From CAIWHR01 sp963734055 (GTDB lineage Bacteria > Pseudomonadota > Gammaproteobacteria > Burkholderiales > Casimicrobiaceae), in the NCBI GenBank assembly GCA_963734055.1, contig CAVTFQ010000005.1, positions 172,072-236,071 of the forward strand: DNA of 64,000 nucleotides, in the 5' to 3' direction. Positions within the stretch are counted from its first letter, which is position 1, and every line of letters begins with the position of its first letter. Shown in pieces: positions 1 through 8,587 of this stretch. The notes under the pieces were generated by a model. It had not been told where the DNA came from and made no database searches. It worked only from the letters and a program-made list of their open reading frames with translations. The position numbers were made by a program, and so were the translations under genes.

Positions 1-50
1 CCAACACTTTGTATCCACGACGAATGCGCCGGTCGCGTGCATTCTTCGTC

Positions 51-133
51 GTCCCCGCGGACGCGGGGACCCCGCGACGTGGACTGTTGCCTGCAATGAC
101 CCAAAGTCGCTGGATTCCCGCGTTCGCGGGAAT
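51..133. repeat. Two REP-like intergenic hairpins
   Basis: Positions 51-70 form a perfect hairpin with arms GTCCCCGCG and CGCGGGGAC around GA. Positions 114-133 form a second hairpin with arms ATTCCCGCG and CGCGGGAAT around TT. Both match the style of the REP-like 'ATTCCCGCG...CGCGGGAAT' elements scattered between genes in beta- and gammaproteobacteria. They lie downstream of the convergent end of the hydroxyacid dehydrogenase gene and could act as terminators or nuclease barriers; that role is inference. Confidence 0.7.
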
Positions 134-186
134 GACGACTGCACAGGATTCATCCATCATGGAAACAACGTCTTGAATGTCCGCAG

Positions 187-1152
187 CTAGGGCTTTCGCG
201 TGCCGGCGACGACGACGTAGTCGGGACGGCCCGTCTTCAGCCAGGTGACGATATTCTGCGCCGCCTTGCGCCTGAGCTCGCGCTCCGCCTCGACCGAATA
301 GAACGCCGCGTGCGGCGTCAGGATCACGCGCGGATGCCCGAGCAGGCGAGAACCCTCCGGCACGGGCTCGACCGGCAGCACGTCGAGCGCGAGGCCCGCG
401 AGCGTGCCGCGCTCGAGCGCCGCGAGAGCGGCGTCGACGTCGACCACGGCGCCACGCGCCGTGTTCACGAGATAGCCGCCGGGCTTCATCCCGGCGAGGA
501 CCCCGGCGTCGATCATCCCGCGCGTCTCGGCGGTCAGCGGCACGTGGAGCGAGACGACGTCGCTTCGCGCGAAAACCTCGGCCAGCGTGCCGCGCGCGAC
601 GTACGCCGGAAAATCGCCGTCGATGATGTACGGGTCGCAGGCGATCACGCGCCCGAACACGTTGCGCGCCACGTGCGCCATCCGCTTGCCGATCCGCCCC
701 AGCCCGACGATGCCGAGCGTCATGTCGGCGGCCCGGCGGAGCTCCCCCGAGGACAGGTAGTGCCAGCGCCCGGCGTGGATATCGCGGTGGTACGCGACGA
801 CGTTGCGCACGAGAGCGAGCGCGAGCGCCAGCGCGTGCGTCGCCACTTCGCCGACGCCGTAGTCGGGCGAGTTGGCGACCCACACGCCGTGCCGCGCGCA
901 GGCATCGGTGTCCACCGTGTCGAAGCCCGCGCCGATCCGGCTCACGATGCCGAGCGAGGGCAGCGAGGCGACGACGCGCTCGGAAATCGGCGCGTACTGG
1001 AGCAGGATCGCCGCGCAGTCGCGCGCGGCCGCGATGACGTCGTCCTCGGTCCGGCACTGCGCCGTCGCGAGCTCCGCGCCGGCGGTCGCGAAGACCGCCC
1101 GCTCGAGCTCGAGGTCGGGGAACTCGTAGTCGGAGAACAGGACTCGGGACAT
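187..1152 (-). CDS. D-2-hydroxyacid dehydrogenase (CtBP-like)
   Basis: NAD-dependent 2-hydroxyacid dehydrogenase of 321 residues, a normal length for the family. The Rossmann signature GLGRIGKR and the run NTARGAVVD are present, and the catalytic histidine lies in LTPHAAFYS, a wording typical of the C-terminal-binding-protein branch. The open frame extends 78 codons further upstream, but that extension is arginine-rich nonsense overlapping the divergent gene. The ATG at 1152 gives a clean N-terminus (MSRVLFSDYEF). The gene is divergent from the MetE-like gene. Substrate is unknown; D-lactate, glyoxylate/hydroxypyruvate or similar are possible. Family assignment is firm, role inferred. Confidence 0.9.
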   Translation of the reverse strand: MSRVLFSDYEFPDLELERAVFATAGAELATAQCRTEDDVIAAARDCAAILLQYAPISERVVASLPSLGIVSRIGAGFDTVDTDACARHGVWVANSPDYGVGEVATHALALALALVRNVVAYHRDIHAGRWHYLSSGELRRAADMTLGIVGLGRIGKRMAHVARNVFGRVIACDPYIIDGDFPAYVARGTLAEVFARSDVVSLHVPLTAETRGMIDAGVLAGMKPGGYLVNTARGAVVDVDAALAALERGTLAGLALDVLPVEPVPEGSRLLGHPRVILTPHAAFYSVEAERELRRKAAQNIVTWLKTGRPDYVVVAGTRKP

Positions 1153-1301
1153 GAAGCGGGACCGCGGAGCCTTCGGACTTCGCGCCGCGCAAAGGTACGT
1201 GCCGCGCGGGAATTGGTCAAGCGGCCTGACCGGTTGGGGCGCCCGGCTCGCGACAGCGGCTATAATCGGCCGCCGCGACGCGCCCGCTTCTCCTTCCTTC
1301 G

Positions 1302-2336
1302 ATGACCCCTCTCCTCCCCACGACCGTCGCCGGCAGTCTGCCCAAGCCGTCCTGGCTCGCCGAGCCCGGCGTGCTCTGGGCGCCATGGCGGCTCGAGGGC
1401 GACGCCCTGATCGAGGCGCAGCGCGACGCGGTCCGGCTCGTCGTCCGCGACCAGGAGCGCGCGGGCATCGACATCGTCTCCGACGGCGAGCAGACGCGGC
1501 GCCACTTCGTCACGTCGTTCATCGAGGGGCTCGACGGCGTCGACTTTCAGCACAAGCGGACCGTCCGAATCCGCAATCGCTACGACGCCGCCGTCCCGGT
1601 GGTGACGGGTCCGGTTGCCCGCCGGCGCCCGGTGTTCGTCGACTCGGCCGCGTTTCTCCGGTCGACGACGTCGCACCGGGTGAAATTCACGCTGCCCGGG
1701 CCGATGACGATGGTGGACACGCTCTTCGACGCCCACTACCGCAGCCGCGAGAAGCTCGCGTGGGCCTTCGCCGAGATCCTGAACGACGAGGCGCGCGCGA
1801 TCGCCGACGCGGGCGTCGAGGTGATCCAGTTCGACGAGCCCGCGTTCAACGTGTATTTCGACGAAGTCCGCGACTGGGGAATCGCGGCGCTCGAGCGCGC
1901 GGCGCGCGGGCTCCGCTGCACGACTGCGGTCCACATCTGCTACGGCTACGGGATCAAGGCGAACGTCGAGTGGAAGAAGACGCTTGGCTCCGAGTGGCGG
2001 CAGTACGAGCAGACGTTCCCCCTCCTCGCCCGCTCGGCGATCGGGCAGGTCTCGCTCGAGTGCGCGAATTCGCGCGTGCCGATCGACCTCCTCGGCCTGC
2101 TCGAGGGGAAGGACGTCCTCGTCGGCGCCATCGACGTGGCCACGGATCGGGTCGAGACACCCGAAGAGGTAGCCGCGACGATCCGGTCGGCGCTCCGCCA
2201 CGTTCCCGCCGCCCGGCTCCATCCGTGCACCAATTGCGGGATGGTGCCGCTCTCCCGCGACGTCGCCCGGGCCAAGCTCGAAGCGCTCGGCGCCGGCGCC
2301 CTGCGGGTCCGGACGGAGCTCGCGACGGCCACCTGA
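1302..2336 (+). CDS. MetE C-terminal-domain-like methyltransferase
   Basis: A 344-residue protein matching the catalytic (C-terminal) half of cobalamin-independent methionine synthase. Expected zinc ligands are visible: His and Cys in HICYGYG, Glu in SLECANS and Cys in HPCTNCGMVPLS. The substrate-binding acidic motif is QFDEPAFN. The N-terminal half of classical MetE is absent, as in the stand-alone core methyltransferases that can use other methyl donors. It is divergent from the hydroxyacid dehydrogenase with about 150 bp between starts. The exact methyl donor and acceptor cannot be read from sequence. Confidence 0.85.
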   Translation: MTPLLPTTVAGSLPKPSWLAEPGVLWAPWRLEGDALIEAQRDAVRLVVRDQERAGIDIVSDGEQTRRHFVTSFIEGLDGVDFQHKRTVRIRNRYDAAVPVVTGPVARRRPVFVDSAAFLRSTTSHRVKFTLPGPMTMVDTLFDAHYRSREKLAWAFAEILNDEARAIADAGVEVIQFDEPAFNVYFDEVRDWGIAALERAARGLRCTTAVHICYGYGIKANVEWKKTLGSEWRQYEQTFPLLARSAIGQVSLECANSRVPIDLLGLLEGKDVLVGAIDVATDRVETPEEVAATIRSALRHVPAARLHPCTNCGMVPLSRDVARAKLEALGAGALRVRTELATAT

Positions 2337-2562
2337 CCCCGGCCGGCCGGCCGGACTGGCCCCGGGAGCCCCCAGCCCGCCCTGCCACAATCCGCTGGCG
2401 CTCGCGCCGATTCCCCTGTATCCTCCCGCCCGTGTTTTAGTTTCAAGGCAGCACGTCCGCTCACGCGACCGCGTTGCAGCCGTTGCCGTACTTCCCTTGA
2501 GATCGAAACATGGGCCGGGACACCGACCCGACAACTATTCTTTTTCTTGAGGAATTGCAGAA

Positions 2563-2766
2563 ATGGCAACTGGAACGGTCAAGTGGTTCAACGACGCCAA
2601 GGGTTTCGGCTTCATTACGCCTGACGGCGGTGGGGAAGACCTGTTTGCGCACTTCTCGGCGATCAACATGCCGGGGTTCAAGACGCTGAAGGAAGGCCAG
2701 AAGGTCAGCTTCGAAGTGACGCAGGGCCCGAAGGGGAAGCAGGCGAGCAACATCCAGTCGGTATAG
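2563..2766 (+). CDS. Cold-shock protein (CspA family)
   Basis: A 67-residue single cold-shock domain. RNP1 (KGFGFI) and RNP2-like (DLFAHF) motifs are both intact. It binds single-stranded RNA/DNA as an RNA chaperone in the cytoplasm. The start is supported by TTGAGGA about ten bases upstream. The unusually long leader (no gene between 2337 and 2562) fits the structured 5' UTRs that control csp mRNAs, although no cold box can be proven by eye. It is followed immediately by a strong intrinsic terminator, so it is monocistronic. Confidence 0.95.
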   Translation: MATGTVKWFNDAKGFGFITPDGGGEDLFAHFSAINMPGFKTLKEGQKVSFEVTQGPKGKQASNIQSV

Positions 2767-2796
2767 CAACGCAGTCCGCGGCGCTGCCGCGTAAAG

Positions 2797-2826
2797 AAAA
2801 GGCCGGGCGATGCCCGGCCTTTTTTG
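2797..2826 (+). terminator. Rho-independent terminator of csp
   Basis: Stem AGGCCGGGC / GCCCGGCCT with a short loop, preceded by an A-run and followed by six T residues. It lies about 30 bases after the cold-shock stop codon and, by its symmetric A/T flanks, could also end transcription of the converging PEP-CTERM gene. Confidence 0.92.
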
Positions 2827-2841
2827 CTTGGTGGCGCAGCC

Positions 2842-3534
2842 TTACGTTCGCTGCGTCCGTTCCCCCTTGCGCCGCGAGCCGCGAGCCCAGGCTGCCGCCG
2901 CAATCCCGAGCAGGGCGAGCGACGCCGGCTCCGGCACGGATCGGTGCACTGGTGGCGACGAAGTCCACACCATCCCGGTGCTTCCCGCGCAGCCGGGGCC
3001 GTCCGCCTTCGGGAACTTGTCGCAGACGTCCGCCGCGAAGTAGTTGCCGTTCGAAGCGGCGGTCGCGATGAAGCTCGCCTCGGTGAGCCCGGCCGTCGTG
3101 ATGACGAATTCCAGCGGACCCGCGTACGGCGCGCTGCCCCCCGTTCCGCACGCGGTGTCGCACTTGATCCCGTATTGCCAGCTGCCCGAGCCGTCGGCGT
3201 GAATCGGAGGCGCGGTCGGATCGACGATGAAGCCGGCGGTGATGAACGTCACCGCCAGCGCCGGATTCCCGGCCAGGTTGAACATCAGCGCGTCGAAGCT
3301 GTTGGCCGGGTTCGATGCCGTCTTCACGAATCCGACGCCCGCCGCCAGATTCACCAGGACGTCGATGCCCGACCCGGTGTCGGTCAGCGTGACCGTTCCG
3401 AACGGACCGGTTCCGCAGCATCCCGAGTTGTCGAGCGTGAAGATCGTGGTAGCCGAAGCGGACGTGCCGGCGAGGCACGCCGCGCCGAATATCGCCACGG
3501 TCAAGGTTCTGCGAATCGTTCTCAGCATTGCCAT
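2842..3534 (-). CDS. PEP-CTERM sorted secreted protein
   Basis: 230 residues with an N-terminal signal peptide (basic MAMLRTIRRT, hydrophobic core, ASA cleavage region). The C-terminal sorting signal is VPEPASLALLGIAAAAWA followed by basic residues, the PEP-CTERM tripartite tail recognised by exosortase in betaproteobacteria that make exopolysaccharide. The body has several Cys and Gly residues and no recognised enzyme motif. It is probably an extracellular or surface matrix protein. No exosortase gene is in the window, so one must lie elsewhere if the signal works. Confidence 0.85.
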   Translation of the reverse strand: MAMLRTIRRTLTVAIFGAACLAGTSASATTIFTLDNSGCCGTGPFGTVTLTDTGSGIDVLVNLAAGVGFVKTASNPANSFDALMFNLAGNPALAVTFITAGFIVDPTAPPIHADGSGSWQYGIKCDTACGTGGSAPYAGPLEFVITTAGLTEASFIATAASNGNYFAADVCDKFPKADGPGCAGSTGMVWTSSPPVHRSVPEPASLALLGIAAAAWARGSRRKGERTQRT

Positions 3535-3856
3535 GAGTTCTCGTCTACAAGTCGTTGTGGGGAGTTCGTCGTCCTCTATAGAGCAATATCCCGGCCATAA
3601 GCTCTATGCCGTTGTCATGGAAGGGAAGTCTCGCCGGATGGAACTCCCGAGAGGTCGCGACTGTAAGCGCGCTCGACAATGGCTCCGGCGGCTGTGCGCG
3701 ACAGGCCGCGGTCGACAACGTGTCGCGACTCAGCGTCGGTAGCGGTAAGCGCCGGTGGCGCATGCGATGCGTTGCGACATCGAGCAACTCCGCACGAGTG
3801 ACGAAGGAGCGCGGATGAGAATCGGCGTCGCCGACGCAATGAATCGCTTGGGTTGG
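3535..3856. other. Intergenic, no gene seen
   Basis: About 320 bases between the PEP-CTERM gene start and the end of the broken small secreted-protein gene. Short open frames on both strands have no recognisable protein features or ribosome sites. The PEP-CTERM promoter should be here but no clear hexamers stand out. Confidence 0.5.
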
Positions 3857-4185
3857 CTAGCGGGGATTCTCGGCGCGGAGCTTGCCCATCAGCATGAAGC
3901 CGCCGAGCGCGATCGTCTGCTTCGGATTCTGGCGGCAGTAATCGTCCATCCCCGGAAAAGCGCAGCGTCGTCCATCATCTTCGGGAAGTCGACGTCCGCT
4001 TCCTGAGCGAGGCCGGACAGGTATCCGAGCAGCCATGCTTCGGCAATCTTCGCGTCGCGCGGACGCTGCTTGGACCAGGTTTCGCAGCTCACCGCCCCCC
4101 GCGAGGCGACGAGATGGGCATCGGCAAGAGAAGCCATCGGGAGAAGTCCCGCGAGCAACGCGGTCGACACGATCGATCGGGTCAT
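3857..4185 (-). pseudogene. Small secreted protein, frameshifted
   Basis: The first part (from the ATG at 4185, spaced eight bases from GGAGG) encodes a signal peptide and a mature start around AHLVASRGAVSCETW, running to DDAALF. The natural C-terminus (GMDDYCRQNPKQTIALGG, ending LRAENPR at 3857) lies in another frame. The two halves join if one base is restored in the run TTTTCCGGGG near 3953-3962. The joined protein of roughly 108 residues resembles small exported proteins with paired Cys (SCETW...DDYC) of unknown function common in Burkholderiales. Either a genuine frameshift or a homopolymer sequencing error. Confidence 0.75.
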
Positions 4186-4332
4186 CCTCACTTTCCTCCG
4201 ATGCTGCGCCGGAGCACCCCGACGGGTCGGACTTCCGGCACGGCTGCCACTCTAGCAAATTGCGGCGGCCGGGCTCCATGTGAATTGATGGGCGCAACGG
4301 CAGCATTCGTCGACCTGGACTAGAATTCCACC

Positions 4333-5817
4333 ATGAAAACGACTGCGATGGCCTTACCGCGCGCTGCGCTGCCGCTCCTGCTCGTGTGCGTCTTCGCGCT
4401 CGGCGCCTGCGCGACGCGCCCGGTGAATCCGCGAATCGACCATTTCGAGCCGGGCGAGCCGTACGCCGTCCAGCGCTCCGCCCAAACCGCGGCGCAGGGC
4501 GATAACCTCGTCATCCTCGCCTTCTCGGGCGGCGGCACCCGTGCCGCGGCGTTCTCCTACGGGGTGCTGGAGGCGCTGCGCAACACCGACGCCGTCAAGC
4601 CGGACGGGCAGCGGGTCCGGCTGCTCGACCAGGTCGACGTCATCACCGGCATCTCCGGCGGCAGCTTCACGGCGCTCGCGTACGGCCTTTACGGCGAGAA
4701 GCTCTTCGACGAGTACGAAAAGCGCTTTCTCAAGCGCAACGTGCAGGGCGAGCTCGTCAGCCGGACGCTGAACCCCGCGAATTGGGGCGCGCTGTCGTCG
4801 ACCGGTTGGGGTCGCTCCGAGCTTGCCGCGAACCTCTACGACGAGATCCTGTTCAACGGCGCGACGTTCTCGGACCTCGCGCGTCCCGGGGCGCCGTTGA
4901 TCGTGGTCGGCGCCACCGATCTCTCGACCGGCGCGCGCCTCATGTTCAACCGCCAGAACTTCGACGTCCTGTGCTCCGACCTCGGGTCGTTCCGGCTGGC
5001 GCGAGCCGCGGCGGCGTCGTCCGCGGTGCCGGTGGTGCTCTCGCCCTTGACGATCAACAACTACGGCGGAACGTGCGGTTTCGAGGAACCCTCCTGGGTC
5101 GCGAAGTACTTCGACGTACCCGACCCGCCGCGCCCTGCCGCGCGCACGATCACGCGCCTGAAGGAGCTCCGCGAATTTGCCGAAAGCAAGGACCAGCCCT
5201 ATCTGCACCTGGTCGATGGCGGCATCTCCGACAACCTCGGCTTGCGCAGCGTGATCGACGTCGTCGTGACGTTCGAGGCGCTGCACGAGGCCGGCCAGCC
5301 GACGCCGCTCGACCGCGTGCGGCACATCATCGTCATCGTCGTCAATTCGCTCTCCATACCCGCCACCGACTGGGACAGACGGGAGGACGCACCCGGCACC
5401 CTCCAGGTTCTGGTCAAGGCGGCCGGCGTACCGATCGACCGGTATTCGGGCGAGTCGGTCGAGCTCCTGAAGGACATCTCGACGCGCTGGCGCGTGCTGC
5501 GCGAGATGCGCGACTCGGTCGTGTTCGTGAAACCCGGGGGCGAGGCCGCCAGGTACGTGAACAACGCGCCCAATGCCGACATTTATCCGATCGACGTGTC
5601 CTTCCCCGCGCTCAAGGACCCGGCCGAGCGCGAGTACCTGAACCAGCTCCCGACGTCGTTCGTGCTGCCCGACGAGGCCGTCGATCGCCTGCGCGCCGCG
5701 GCGGCGAAGATCATCGCCGAATCGCCGGAATTGAATCGCCTGGCGCGCGACGCCGGCATACGCTTCGTTCCGCACTCCGGCGCGAGCGCGCCAACGGAGA
5801 CTTCGCCCGCGAAGTAG
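4333..5817 (+). CDS. Patatin-like phospholipase, lipoprotein
   Basis: 494 residues. The N-terminus carries a lipoprotein signal with lipobox LGAC (Cys26), so the protein is probably membrane anchored. The patatin fold is marked by the oxyanion glycine loop SGGGTRAAAFSYG (about residue 65), the nucleophile elbow GISGGS (Ser108) and the catalytic Asp in VDGGISDN (about residue 297). It would hydrolyse acyl esters of phospholipids with a Ser-Asp dyad. The next gene downstream is a second, different patatin enzyme. No strong Shine-Dalgarno is seen; the start is chosen because it gives a complete signal peptide. Confidence 0.9.
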   Translation: MKTTAMALPRAALPLLLVCVFALGACATRPVNPRIDHFEPGEPYAVQRSAQTAAQGDNLVILAFSGGGTRAAAFSYGVLEALRNTDAVKPDGQRVRLLDQVDVITGISGGSFTALAYGLYGEKLFDEYEKRFLKRNVQGELVSRTLNPANWGALSSTGWGRSELAANLYDEILFNGATFSDLARPGAPLIVVGATDLSTGARLMFNRQNFDVLCSDLGSFRLARAAAASSAVPVVLSPLTINNYGGTCGFEEPSWVAKYFDVPDPPRPAARTITRLKELREFAESKDQPYLHLVDGGISDNLGLRSVIDVVVTFEALHEAGQPTPLDRVRHIIVIVVNSLSIPATDWDRREDAPGTLQVLVKAAGVPIDRYSGESVELLKDISTRWRVLREMRDSVVFVKPGGEAARYVNNAPNADIYPIDVSFPALKDPAEREYLNQLPTSFVLPDEAVDRLRAAAAKIIAESPELNRLARDAGIRFVPHSGASAPTETSPAK

Positions 5818-5842
5818 TCGGTACGGCCGCGGCTAACGGCCC

Positions 5843-5928
5843 GGCGGCGCTTCCGGCCCGACGCCCCACGGGGGCGGCGCGATCGTGACGATCCGCGTGA
5901 AGAGCTCGCGGAAAGCCTTGCTCGCGGG
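5843..5928. repeat. Duplicated 3' end of the hemerythrin gene
   Basis: These 86 bases repeat 9694-9779 with only a few mismatches and in the same orientation. On the minus strand both encode the same tail, beginning SKAFRELFTRIV and continuing through APPPWGVGPEAPP. At 9684 this is the intact end of the hemerythrin gene; here it is an orphan fragment followed by unrelated sequence. The two copies bracket the patatin-Omp85 gene, an inverted-repeat element and the DUF4105 gene. Confidence 0.88.
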
Positions 5929-6058
5929 AGACAGGACTCCACGGCGCGCAGGAATACGTGCAGAGCAGCACTCTGAAGTGCGGCGTCGCATTACACTCTG
6001 GCCGCAACTGCACGTCTCGCGTTCGGCGCCGCCAACACGCGGACTGATGGAGTCGAAG

Positions 6059-8302
6059 ATGCCGCATCCATGCACCACGAACCCGCGACGCAGCCTGATT
6101 GTGGCGCTATCGCTCGCCTTGTTCGCGAGTTCCAGCCACGCCACCGCTGCCGACGCCCCACCCACTCGGGCGCCCGGTGCGCCGCCACGCATCGCAGTCG
6201 CTCTCTCCGGCGGCGGCGCGCGCGGGATCGCGCACGTCGGTGTACTCAAGGTGCTGGACGAAATGCGCATTCCGATCAGTTGCATCACGGGTACCAGCAT
6301 GGGCTCGATCGTCAGCGGCGCCTTTGCCGTCGGAACATCACCCGCCGAGATCGAGAAGATGGTGCTCGCCACCAACTGGGATGAAATCTTCCGCGACAAT
6401 CCTCCTCGGGCAGAAATCGCGACACGCCGCAAGCTCGACGACTACAAGACCTTGTTCGCGCCGGAGTTCGGGTTGAAGGACGGCGGCCTGGCGCTGCCGA
6501 AGGGGATCATTGCAGGGGTCTCGATCGAGGCGTTCCTGCGGGTCGTCGCGGAGCCGGCGAGCGGCATTCAGGATTTCGACAAGCTGCCGGTCCCGTATCG
6601 GGCGGTAGCCACCGACATCGAGACCGGCGAAGCGGTCGTGCTGAGCCACGGCAACGTCGCCGAAGCGATGCGCGCCAGCATGTCCGTGCCGGGCGCGATT
6701 AGTCCGGTGTCGATGGACGGCCGTCTGCTGGTCGACGGCATGATCGCCAACAACCTGCCGATCGACCAGGCGCGCAAGCTCTGCGGCGACGTGGTGATCG
6801 CCGTCAACATCGGAACGCCCCCGCTGAAGCGCGACGAGATCACGTCCGCGCTCGCCGTGGTCAGCCAAATGATGGCCTTCCTTGGCAAGCAGACGGTCGA
6901 CGAGCAGCTGAAGAGCCTCGGACCGAACGACGTGCTGATCGCGCCCGACCTCGGCGACATCTCGGTCGCCAAGTACGACCGCGCCAAGGACGCGATCCGC
7001 ATCGGCGAGGAGGCCACACGGAAGATGGCGGCGTCGCTGTCGCGCTACAGCATCCCGCCCGAGCAGTACGCGGCGGTCCGCGCGAAACAGGTCCATGGGA
7101 AGGTCGCGCTGGGAACGGTGGACGAAATCCGCTTCGAGGGTTTGAAGCGCACCAATCCCGCGGTGCTGAGCGGGCTCGTCGAGACGAAGCCCGGCGAGCC
7201 CATCGATCAGGAGAAGCTCGGCGCCGACCTGCGCCGCATCTACGGCCGCGGCGACTTCGAGGGCGTCGATGCCCAGGTTATCGGGTCGGCCGGCGGGCCG
7301 CGCGCGATGGTGATCACCCCCCACGAGAAGGAATGGGGGCCCGATTACCTGCGCTTCGGCCTTGGACTGGAAAGCGATTTCCAGGGTGACAACGCGTTTA
7401 ACCTGCTGGTGCAGTACCGCAAGACGTGGCTCAACCGGCTGGGCGGGGAGTGGCTGTCCGAGGCGCAGATCGGGCAGGATACCCATCTCTACAGCGAGTT
7501 CTACCAGCCGTTGAACGAACGGGGCGTCTGGTACGGGTCGGCGTACGGCCAGGTCGGACAGACGACGCGCGGCGTGTTCCAGGGCGACGACAAGATCGCC
7601 GAGTATCTGATCGGTAGCGCGCGCGGGGGCGTCGACCTCGGCATGACGCTCGGCACGCTCGGCGTCTTCCGCGTCGGCCCGCAGTGGACGCAGGTTCACG
7701 CTCGCGTCGATACCGGTGATCCGGTGCTGCCGTCGGTGCGCGAGCTCACCGCAGGCGTTCGCGTCGCATTCAACTTGGACGCACTCGATCACGCCTGGTT
7801 TGCTCAAAACGGCTACAACGCGTTCGTCACGTACTACGGCGCGACGAAGGACCTGGGTTCGGCGCTCAACTACCAACGCTTCGAAGGCCGGGGTCAATAC
7901 GCGATGTCGTGGGGCGCGCACACGGTGAATCTGGTCGCGATGGGGGGAACTGATTTTGGCACCAACATGCCGGCCTACGAGACGTTCGCGCTCGGCGGTC
8001 CCCTGCGGCTGTCGGGCTTTAGGCTGAATCAGTTCTCCGGCCGCGAATATGTGTTCGGTCGCGCGATGTACTACAACCGCATACTGCCGCTACCGGAAAT
8101 CCTGGGCGCCGGCGTGTTCGCGGGGGCGTCCGCCGAGGTCGGCAACATCCGGAATCGCGCCGACGGATTGCCATCACCGGGCACGCAATACTCGGGATCG
8201 TTGTTCCTCGGCGCGAACACCGTCGCGGGCCCCGGGTATCTCGGCGTCGGGTTCGGGAATAACGGCGCATTCAGCGTGTATCTGCTCCTCGGCGCGCCGT
8301 AG
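6059..8302 (+). CDS. Patatin phospholipase fused to POTRA/Omp85 barrel
   Basis: 747 residues from the ATG at 6059, which follows GGAG; the open frame begins earlier at 5885 inside the duplicated fragment. Order: signal peptide (to about residue 30), patatin domain with SGGGARGIAHVG, GTSMGS (Ser80) and the Asp of VDGMIANN (about 226), a POTRA-like region near 360-420 (DEIRFEGLKRTNPAVL), then a C-terminal Omp85/BamA-type beta-barrel ending in an aromatic-poor strand. This architecture is that of PlpD/FplA (type Vd autotransporters), in which the lipase passes through, or is displayed by, its own barrel. It would act as an outer-membrane or secreted phospholipase A1. The catalytic DGG/DGA motif is DGM here. 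Confidence 0.93.
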   Translation: MPHPCTTNPRRSLIVALSLALFASSSHATAADAPPTRAPGAPPRIAVALSGGGARGIAHVGVLKVLDEMRIPISCITGTSMGSIVSGAFAVGTSPAEIEKMVLATNWDEIFRDNPPRAEIATRRKLDDYKTLFAPEFGLKDGGLALPKGIIAGVSIEAFLRVVAEPASGIQDFDKLPVPYRAVATDIETGEAVVLSHGNVAEAMRASMSVPGAISPVSMDGRLLVDGMIANNLPIDQARKLCGDVVIAVNIGTPPLKRDEITSALAVVSQMMAFLGKQTVDEQLKSLGPNDVLIAPDLGDISVAKYDRAKDAIRIGEEATRKMAASLSRYSIPPEQYAAVRAKQVHGKVALGTVDEIRFEGLKRTNPAVLSGLVETKPGEPIDQEKLGADLRRIYGRGDFEGVDAQVIGSAGGPRAMVITPHEKEWGPDYLRFGLGLESDFQGDNAFNLLVQYRKTWLNRLGGEWLSEAQIGQDTHLYSEFYQPLNERGVWYGSAYGQVGQTTRGVFQGDDKIAEYLIGSARGGVDLGMTLGTLGVFRVGPQWTQVHARVDTGDPVLPSVRELTAGVRVAFNLDALDHAWFAQNGYNAFVTYYGATKDLGSALNYQRFEGRGQYAMSWGAHTVNLVAMGGTDFGTNMPAYETFALGGPLRLSGFRLNQFSGREYVFGRAMYYNRILPLPEILGAGVFAGASAEVGNIRNRADGLPSPGTQYSGSLFLGANTVAGPGYLGVGFGNNGAFSVYLLLGAP

Positions 8303-8315
8303 ACGAGTGCGCAGC

Positions 8316-8587
8316 TAGGGCCTGTTAACGCTATGGGCGCAAACGCGAACGGGTGGCATGGGGCGCCAATCAAGGCGCTCGACGAAGCGCAGACTGGGCG
8401 TCTGCGCGAGGAGAGCAACGAAGAGGGGCGGTTCCAGGGCACCCGTTCCCTTCGGGTTGCTGCCGAAAACGCCCTTCGCTGCGTTGCGAAGGCTCGCCGG
8501 GTGCCCGACCCGCCTACGCCTTCGCGCCTTGCGCTGGGCGTTTTCGGCCGTGCAACGCGTTCGTGTCCATAGCGTTAACAGGCCCTA
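8316..8587. mobile_element. MITE-like inverted-repeat element, copy 1
   Basis: A 272-bp element bounded by perfect 20-bp inverted repeats TAGGGCCTGTTAACGCTATG (8316-8335 and, inverted, 8568-8587). Its interior (GCGCAGACTGGGCGTCTGCGC region, 8390-8440) is found inverted in copy 2 at 18003-18275. It has no transposase; the arginine-rich open frames across it are spurious. Its right terminus supplies the TAG stop codon (8585-8587) of the DUF4105 gene. It sits between two convergent genes and could form a very long hairpin acting as a bidirectional terminator. Confidence 0.85.

Noticed and set aside
3606..3839. Small overlapping frames on both strands between the PEP-CTERM gene and the frameshifted gene
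   Set aside because: They shadow each other, have no domain or signal features, and lack ribosome sites.
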